From Propionibacteriaceae bacterium (GTDB lineage: Bacteria; Actinomycetota; Actinomycetes; Propionibacteriales; Propionibacteriaceae): a stretch of DNA of 18,790 nt. Positions within the stretch are counted from its first letter, which is position 1. Every line of letters starts with the position of its first letter. The translations under genes were made by a program, and so were the position numbers. Under the pieces are notes generated by a model that was not told where the DNA came from, did not search any database, and saw only the letters and a list, made by a program, of their open reading frames with translations. Of the stretch, positions 14,723 through 18,790 are shown in pieces. The stretch covers positions 1-18,790 of the forward strand of contig JAIRVA010000300.1 of the NCBI GenBank assembly GCA_031254155.1. The letters run 5' to 3'.

Positions 14723-15679
14723 TCAGGTAGTGCGCAGTTGCTCCTCGGCGTCCGCCAGCACTTGCTGGAGCGCCGCCGGCGCCTTGTCAACCAGGACGCC
14801 CGTCCCCTTGGAGTTGTCCAGCAGCGCCTGGTTCCAGGCGTCGCTGTGCGCCAGCCGGACGATCTCGGCGTAGAGGGGCAGATCCTTGTCGGCGTTCCGC
14901 GCGACCCAGACGTTGATGAACGGGGCGGCGGCCGGTGACCCGGCGTCGTCCTGGGTGATGGCGTCCGCGGGCGAGATGCCGGTGTCAGCGATGTAGTCGT
15001 TGTTGATGATCGCGGCAGCGATATTCGGGTCGTCCAGCGACCGCGGCGTCTGGTCGGCCTGGATCGCGGTCACCTTGACCTTCGACGCGGCGGTGTCCAC
15101 GTCGGCTACCTGCCCGAAGAGGCTCGGCGTACCCGCCTTGAGGACGATGAGCCCAGCCGACTGGAGCACCTGCAACCCGCGGGCCTGGTTGGTCTGGTCG
15201 TCCGGCACGGCGACCGTCGCCCCGGCCGGGATATCGCCCGTCGCGGTGTACTTGGAGGAATACAGTCCGAGCGGGTAGATCGCGGTCGCGCCGATCGGCA
15301 CAAGATCCTGTTTCTTCTCCACGTTGTAGCTGGCGAGGTACGCGATGTGCTGGAACTGGTTGAGGTCTAGTTGGTTGCTGGTGAGCGCCGGGTTGAGCTG
15401 GGAATAGTCGGTGAAGTCCTGGATGTCGAGGTGGATGCCCTCGGCGAGAGCGGCGTCCTTCAAGACCAGGAACTGCTGGTTGCTGGCGCCGACGACGCCG
15501 ATCTTGACCGGGTTGCCCGACCCGCCCTTGTCCTTGGCGGCGGGCACGGTGAAACCGGTGACGACATCGGCGGGCAGGGTGACCGCGGCGGCGGGCGTAC
15601 CGCTGCCGGATGAACACCCGGTGAGGGCGAGAGCGAGAGCGACGAGCGCGACGGGGGCGAACAGACGTGAACGTAACAT
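14723..15679 (-). CDS. metQ: Methionine-binding lipoprotein MetQ (NlpA family)
   Basis: This is the extracellular substrate-binding lipoprotein of the methionine importer. The 318-residue precursor has a lipoprotein signal peptide with hydrophobic core FAPVALVALALAL and lipobox LTGC (Cys 22). The mature part opens with a Ser/Gly/Ala linker, then KIGVVGASNQQFLVL, LDIQDFTDYSQLNPAL, DLNQFQHIAYLASYN and IGATAIYPLGLYSSKY, all NlpA-family landmarks. PDDQTNQARGLQVLQSAGLI and INNDYIADTGISPADAI are also typical. The ATG at 15679 has AAGGAAA upstream. Translation from an earlier in-frame start would destroy the signal peptide and is rejected. It is preceded by a 107-base leader after a short upstream ORF, suggesting regulation by attenuation. 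Confidence 0.95.
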   Translation of the reverse strand: MLRSRLFAPVALVALALALTGCSSGSGTPAAAVTLPADVVTGFTVPAAKDKGGSGNPVKIGVVGASNQQFLVLKDAALAEGIHLDIQDFTDYSQLNPALTSNQLDLNQFQHIAYLASYNVEKKQDLVPIGATAIYPLGLYSSKYTATGDIPAGATVAVPDDQTNQARGLQVLQSAGLIVLKAGTPSLFGQVADVDTAASKVKVTAIQADQTPRSLDDPNIAAAIINNDYIADTGISPADAITQDDAGSPAAAPFINVWVARNADKDLPLYAEIVRLAHSDAWNQALLDNSKGTGVLVDKAPAALQQVLADAEEQLRTT

Positions 15680-15731
15680 GATGTTTCCTTGTGAACTAGG
15701 GTTGAGTGGCGGCGGGTCAGGACAGTGTGAG

Positions 15732-15839
15732 GGGCGTACACCCAAACCGGTCAGCAACTGCCCGCGCGGCTTGGCTCCCACTGCCCTCAGCGCATTCGGC
15801 GGCACGTCAAGACCACACCCGCGCGGATGACTTGGTCTC
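15732..15839 (-). promoter_or_regulatory. Foldable leader RNA of metQNI (candidate attenuator)
   Basis: In the transcript, GAGACCA and TGGTCTT can pair over 7 bases (one G-U pair) within the uORF (15809-15839). CCAAGCC and GGTTTGG can pair over 7 bases (15742-15774). GGGT and GCCC close a small hairpin (15732-15743). The self-complementary octamer CCGCGCGG occurs twice (15762-15769 and 15819-15826), so its copies could pair with each other instead of the local hairpins. No T-run marks an intrinsic terminator. Pairings were found by eye without energy calculation. Confidence 0.35.
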
Positions 15840-15849
15840 GATCACTCAT
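15787..15849 (-). CDS. Leaderless upstream ORF (20 codons) in the metQNI leader
   Basis: This small ORF encodes a 20-residue peptide starting MSDRDQVIRAG and ending LTCRRMR, with Cys at position 16 and Met at 19. TAGGGT ends 7 bases before its ATG, so the metQNI transcript probably begins at this start codon and is translated without a leader. The ORF lies 107 bases before metQ and 59 bases after pstB. Actinobacteria are known to use short leaderless uORFs with Cys codons to attenuate sulfur genes. The peptide itself does not match one I recognise. It could equally be a chance ORF; the precise promoter spacing and the sulfur residues near its end favour a real one. Confidence 0.5.
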   Translation of the reverse strand: MSDRDQVIRAGVVLTCRRMR

Positions 15850-15856
15850 GGTGCCC

Positions 15857-15862
15857 ACCCTA
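15857..15862 (-). promoter_or_regulatory. Candidate -10 box of the metQNI transcript
   Basis: TAGGGT on the minus strand is followed by 7 bases and the uORF ATG. No terminator is evident between pstB and this site, so part of the met mRNA could also come from read-through of the pst operon. The -35 region is GC-rich and unconvincing. Confidence 0.45.
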
Positions 15863-15908
15863 GCACACGGGCGCGAACCGCCGGGCACGCATCTCACGCT
15901 GCACTTCC

Positions 15909-16754
15909 CTACCCGAACCGGCCCGCGAGGTAGTCCGCCGTCTGGGCCTTCGACGGCGCGGAGAACAGGCCGGCGGTGTCGCCGTACTCCACGAGCCGGC
16001 CCGGCTCGCCCGCGCCCGCCACCGTGAAGAAAGCCGTTTTGCGGGAGACGCGCGCGGCCTGCTGCAAGTTGTGGGTGACGACAACCACGGTGTAATCACG
16101 GCCGAGGTTCACCATGAGTTCCTCGATGGCCGCCGTCGAGACCGGGTCGAGCGACGAGCAGGGCTCATCCATCAAGATGACATCCGGCGCGACCGCGATG
16201 ACCCGCGCGATGCAGAGACGCTGCTGCTGGCCGCCGGACAAGGAGATGCCCGGCCGGCCCAGGCAATCTTTGACCTCGTCCCACAAGCCGACGGCCGTCA
16301 GCATCGCCTCGACAAGTTCGTCCGCCCCGGACGGGCGCAGACGCCGGTACTGCAGCCTGATCCCGGCGAGCACGTTGTCGCGGATCGACAGCGTCGGGAA
16401 CGGGTTGGGCCGCTGGAAGACCATGCCGATCCGCCGGCGGACGGTCACCGGATCGACGCGGGGATCGTACAGATCGATCCCGTCGAGCCGGACCGCACCG
16501 GTCACCCGGGCCCCCGGCGTGACTTCGTGCAGCCGGTTGAAGGTCCGTAACAGGGTCGACTTGCCGCAGCCGGACGGGCCGATGAAGGCGGTGACCGAGC
16601 GTGACTCAAGACTCAGGCTGACCTCGGTGATCGCGGGCGACCGGCCGTACGACGCGGTCAGCCCGACGACCGCCAACCGGTGGTTGGCGGTGTCGTCACG
16701 GCCGTGGCCGGCCCCCGTCAGTTCCGGAGCCCTAAGAGCCAGTTCGAATGTCAT
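15909..16754 (-). CDS. pstB: Phosphate ABC transporter ATP-binding protein PstB
   Basis: PstB powers high-affinity phosphate import. The 281-residue protein has Walker A GPSGCGKST (59-67), followed by LLRTFNRLHE, the Q-loop MVFQRPNPFP (114-123) that distinguishes PstB, signature LSGGQQQR (175-182), Walker B VILMDEPCSSLDP (195-207) and THNLQQAARVS with the switch histidine. The family C-terminal LVEYGDT and TADYLAGRFG is present. About 25 residues precede the usual PstB start. The ATG at 16754 has AAAGG 7 bases upstream and lies 3 bases after the pstA stop. No phoU follows; the next unit on this strand is metQNI. Confidence 0.97.
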   Translation of the reverse strand: MTFELALRAPELTGAGHGRDDTANHRLAVVGLTASYGRSPAITEVSLSLESRSVTAFIGPSGCGKSTLLRTFNRLHEVTPGARVTGAVRLDGIDLYDPRVDPVTVRRRIGMVFQRPNPFPTLSIRDNVLAGIRLQYRRLRPSGADELVEAMLTAVGLWDEVKDCLGRPGISLSGGQQQRLCIARVIAVAPDVILMDEPCSSLDPVSTAAIEELMVNLGRDYTVVVVTHNLQQAARVSRKTAFFTVAGAGEPGRLVEYGDTAGLFSAPSKAQTADYLAGRFG

Positions 16755-16757
16755 GAT

Positions 16758-17651
16758 TCAGCCTTTCAGCGAGGTGGGAGCGAGCAGCCGGCCAAGGAGA
16801 CGCGCGGCCAGCGAGAAGAGCAACACCAGCCCGATGAGCACCAGGGCGGCGGTCCAGGCCCGGTTGTCGTACGCGGCTTGGTCCGCACCCTTGTTCTGCC
16901 ATTGGGAGTAGATGTAGACGGGCAGGGTCGCCATCCGCCCGGTCGTGAGGTTGAGGTTCAGGGAGTCGGTGAAGCCGGCGACGAGCAGCAGCGGCGCCGT
17001 CTCGCCGATGATGCGGCCCACACCGAGCATGACGCCGGCCACGATGCCCGGGCGCGCCGCCGGCAGGCCGACCGTGGCGATAACGGCCGGCCGGGACGCG
17101 CCGAGCCCGGTCGCCGCCTCGCGCAGATCGGTGGGTACGAGCCGCAGCATCTCGGCACTGGACTTCACGACCACGGGGATCATGAGCAGCGACAAGGCGA
17201 TGGCTCCCGCGAGGCCCGAACGGGCGCCCGGGCCCACGACCATGACGATCAGGGCGTACGCGGCCAGCCCGGCCACCACCGATGGGAGGCCGGTCATCAC
17301 ATCGACCAGGAACCAGAGGAGCCGGCTAAGGACCGGCCGCCCGTACTCGACCAGGTAGACCGCGGTCCCGACACCGATCGGTACGCTGATGGCGGTGGCG
17401 GCAAGCGTGACCAGCACGGTCCCCCAGAGCGCGTGCGCGGCGCCGCCGCCCGCGCCCACGATCCCCCGCATGGACGACGTAAAGAAGGTCATGTCGAGCC
17501 GGGCGAGGCCGCGGGTGACGACGGTGACGAGCAGCGAGACCAGCGGGATCGCCGCGGCGGCGAACGCCGCCCAGGCCGCGACCGTGGCGACGTGGTCGGT
17601 GAGCCGTCGACGCGTGCTGACTCCGGCGGGCCGGCCCGCCAGGGCGGTCAT
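16758..17651 (-). CDS. pstA: Phosphate ABC transporter permease PstA
   Basis: PstA is one of two membrane subunits of the phosphate importer. The 297-residue protein has about six hydrophobic helices, starting with ATVAAWAAFAAAAIPLVSLLV. FFTSSMRGIVGAGGGAAHALWGT is the periplasmic stretch typical of PstA. DVMTGLPSVVAGL and the EAA loop EAATGLGASRPAVIATVGLP then GVGRIIGETAPLLLVAG identify the family. The ATG overlaps the pstC stop as ATGA. The frame is open for 162 codons upstream of this ATG, but that is another frame of pstC. Confidence 0.96.
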   Translation of the reverse strand: MTALAGRPAGVSTRRRLTDHVATVAAWAAFAAAAIPLVSLLVTVVTRGLARLDMTFFTSSMRGIVGAGGGAAHALWGTVLVTLAATAISVPIGVGTAVYLVEYGRPVLSRLLWFLVDVMTGLPSVVAGLAAYALIVMVVGPGARSGLAGAIALSLLMIPVVVKSSAEMLRLVPTDLREAATGLGASRPAVIATVGLPAARPGIVAGVMLGVGRIIGETAPLLLVAGFTDSLNLNLTTGRMATLPVYIYSQWQNKGADQAAYDNRAWTAALVLIGLVLLFSLAARLLGRLLAPTSLKG

Positions 17652-18586
17652 ACCCGGCCGCCCGTCGCACGGACGATCCGGCGGGCCACCACGTTCACGA
17701 CGAACGTGATGACGAACAGAACCAGGCCAAGGGCGAGCAGGGTGGCGACCTCGACCCCGTGGGACTCGGGGAACGTCTGGGCGATGAAGGCCGCGATGGT
17801 GTTGGGGTTGGTGGAGTTGATGAGCCCGAAGCCGACCAAGAAGGGTGCCGGGGAGATCACCATCGCGGTGACCATCGTCTCCCCCACGGCCCGCCCGAAG
17901 CCGAGCATGGCACCGGAGACGACCCCCGCCTTCCCGGTCGGCCACACGGCCAGCCGGATCACTTCCCAGCGGGTCGCGCCCAGGGCGAGGGCCGCCTCGA
18001 CCGTCGTCCGGGGCGTTTGGGCGAAGACCTCGCGACAAAGCGCCGCCATGACCGGCAACACCATGACGGCCAGCACCAGCGCAGCGGTGAGGATCGTCCG
18101 GCCGCTCGCCGACGGCGGGCCCGCGAACAAGGGACACCAGCTAAGGTGGGCCCCCAGCCAGGCGTAGACGGGCGCGAGGCGCGGAGCGATGATCATCAGT
18201 CCCCACAAGCCGTACACGACCGACGGGATCGCCGCCAAGATGTCGAACGTCGCGCCGAGGAACCGCCCGGCCCACCGCGGGACGTACCAGGTCTGGGCGA
18301 GCGCGACGCCAATCGCGACCGGGACGGCCAGACCCAGCCCGAGGACGGCGGCCCAGAACGAGCCGAAGGCGAGGGGCCAGGCCAGCGCCCAGAAGTTCGC
18401 GGCCTGCAGCGGGAGCCCGGTCCGGGCGGTGAGCCCCGGCCACCCCTCGACACCGAGAAAGACCGCGACCCCGGCGAGCGCCACCAGTCCGATGAGGCCC
18501 GCGACGGTCACCGCCGAGCGAGCCGACGCGTCCCGGACGCGTTCGCGCGCCGGACGCGGCGTGAGCAGGGTGTCGGCGGGCTTCAT
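17648..18586 (-). CDS. pstC: Phosphate ABC transporter permease PstC
   Basis: PstC is the partner permease of PstA. The 312-residue protein has a charged cytoplasmic N-terminus, about six helices, DILAAIPSVVYGLWGL, the EAA loop EAALALGATRWEVIRLAVWP, GFGRAVGETMVTAMVI and a large loop with FGLINSTNPNTIAAFIA. The ATG at 18586 shares one base with the pstS stop (TGATG). A GTG immediately upstream at 18589 would give a four-base GTGA overlap and one extra residue; the sequence does not decide between them. Either way it is coupled to pstS. Confidence 0.95.
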   Translation of the reverse strand: MKPADTLLTPRPARERVRDASARSAVTVAGLIGLVALAGVAVFLGVEGWPGLTARTGLPLQAANFWALAWPLAFGSFWAAVLGLGLAVPVAIGVALAQTWYVPRWAGRFLGATFDILAAIPSVVYGLWGLMIIAPRLAPVYAWLGAHLSWCPLFAGPPSASGRTILTAALVLAVMVLPVMAALCREVFAQTPRTTVEAALALGATRWEVIRLAVWPTGKAGVVSGAMLGFGRAVGETMVTAMVISPAPFLVGFGLINSTNPNTIAAFIAQTFPESHGVEVATLLALGLVLFVITFVVNVVARRIVRATGGRV

Positions 18587-18790
18587 CACCGGATGGCACC
18601 CACGGCGGCGACCGCTTTGGCCAACAGGGCAGGATCGGTGCCGATCGGGGACGACCCGGCGTTCGCGGCCGCCGCCTGCTGGCCCTGGTCGGAGAGGACG
18701 AACTCGAGAAAGCCCCGGACGAGCGCGCCGTCGGCGGGGTCCGCGTAGGTGGCGCAGGCGGCCAGGTAACTCACCAAGACGACGGGGTAG
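18586..18790 (-). CDS. pstS: Phosphate-binding protein PstS, C-terminal end (cut by window end)
   Basis: Only the last 67 or so residues of the extracellular phosphate-binding protein are present. YPVVLVSYLAACATYAD followed by GALVRGFLEFVLSDQGQQAAA and a short Ala-rich end resembles the PstS C-terminus, where a strand (YPVVxxxY) precedes a helix ending in a QQ-containing motif. Its position ahead of pstC-pstA-pstB supports the call. The signal peptide, the phosphate-binding residues and the promoter, where RegX3-type sites would be expected, lie beyond the window. Confidence 0.88.
   Translation of the reverse strand, partial: YPVVLVSYLAACATYADPADGALVRGFLEFVLSDQGQQAAAANAGSSPIGTDPALLAKAVAAVGAIR

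Noticed and set aside
15658..15674. PHO-box-like repeat (GTTCACG and GTTCGCC) at the start of metQ
   Set aside because: It lies inside the coding sequence, the period is 10 rather than 11 bases, and the second unit is degenerate.
15680..15860. SAM riboswitch (SAM-I or SAM-IV) ahead of metQ
   Set aside because: A CATGAG near the 5-prime end recalls SAM-IV leaders, but the conserved core (GGCAACC-type junction and pseudoknot segments) is absent.
15850..15908. Intrinsic terminator between pstB and the met promoter
   Set aside because: Only a four-pair GGCG/CGCC stem without a T-run is found, too weak to call.

Overview
This is a compact, high-GC stretch of an actinobacterial (Actinomycetota) chromosome. 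The assignment rests on base composition, GTG starts, a SenX3-RegX3 two-component pair, and an NdgR/LtbR-type IclR regulator divergent from leuCD. Gene order and protein style would fit Propionibacteriales, but that is a guess and the genus cannot be read from the sequence. All genes look intact. No rRNA, confident tRNA, insertion sequence, prophage or CRISPR array was seen, and no stretch over 300 bases lacks a gene.

Layout. (1) 1-3993, minus strand: thiL (thiamine-monophosphate kinase), ftsK (DNA translocase) and rimO (ribosomal protein S12 methylthiotransferase, cut by the window start). (2) 4115-5383, plus strand: one GT1-family glycosyltransferase, divergent from thiL and tail-to-tail with leuD. 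(3) 5380-8201: leuCD (isopropylmalate isomerase) on the minus strand, facing the IclR regulator on the plus strand across a 76-base promoter/operator region. (4) 8234-10365, plus strand: a small four-helix membrane protein translationally coupled to a two-helix potassium channel with two cytoplasmic RCK-like domains. (5) 10376-11125, minus strand: a TIGR02206/YwaF-like membrane protein. (6) 11154-12883, minus strand: senX3-regX3. (7) 12902-15849, minus strand: a methionine ABC importer (metQ, metN, metI) preceded by a likely leaderless 20-codon upstream ORF containing Cys and Met codons and by foldable leader RNA. (8) 15909-18790, minus strand: pstS (partial), pstC, pstA, pstB, the high-affinity phosphate importer.

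How the genes work together. Regions 6-8 form a same-strand block of phosphate uptake, methionine uptake and a phosphate-type two-component system. No phoU lies between pstB and senX3, and the SenX3-like kinase has no membrane segment. Region 3 is a textbook leucine module with its own regulator.

The most striking window-wide pattern is in the start regions. Seven coding starts without a good Shine-Dalgarno sequence (ftsK, thiL, the IclR gene, the small membrane protein, the TIGR02206 gene, senX3 and the met uORF) each carry a TANNNT hexamer ending exactly 6 or 7 bases before the start codon, as expected for leaderless mRNAs. Most genes lacking this hexamer have a purine-rich ribosome-binding site (glycosyltransferase, leuC, leuD, metQ, pstB, metI) or start within or next to an upstream stop codon.
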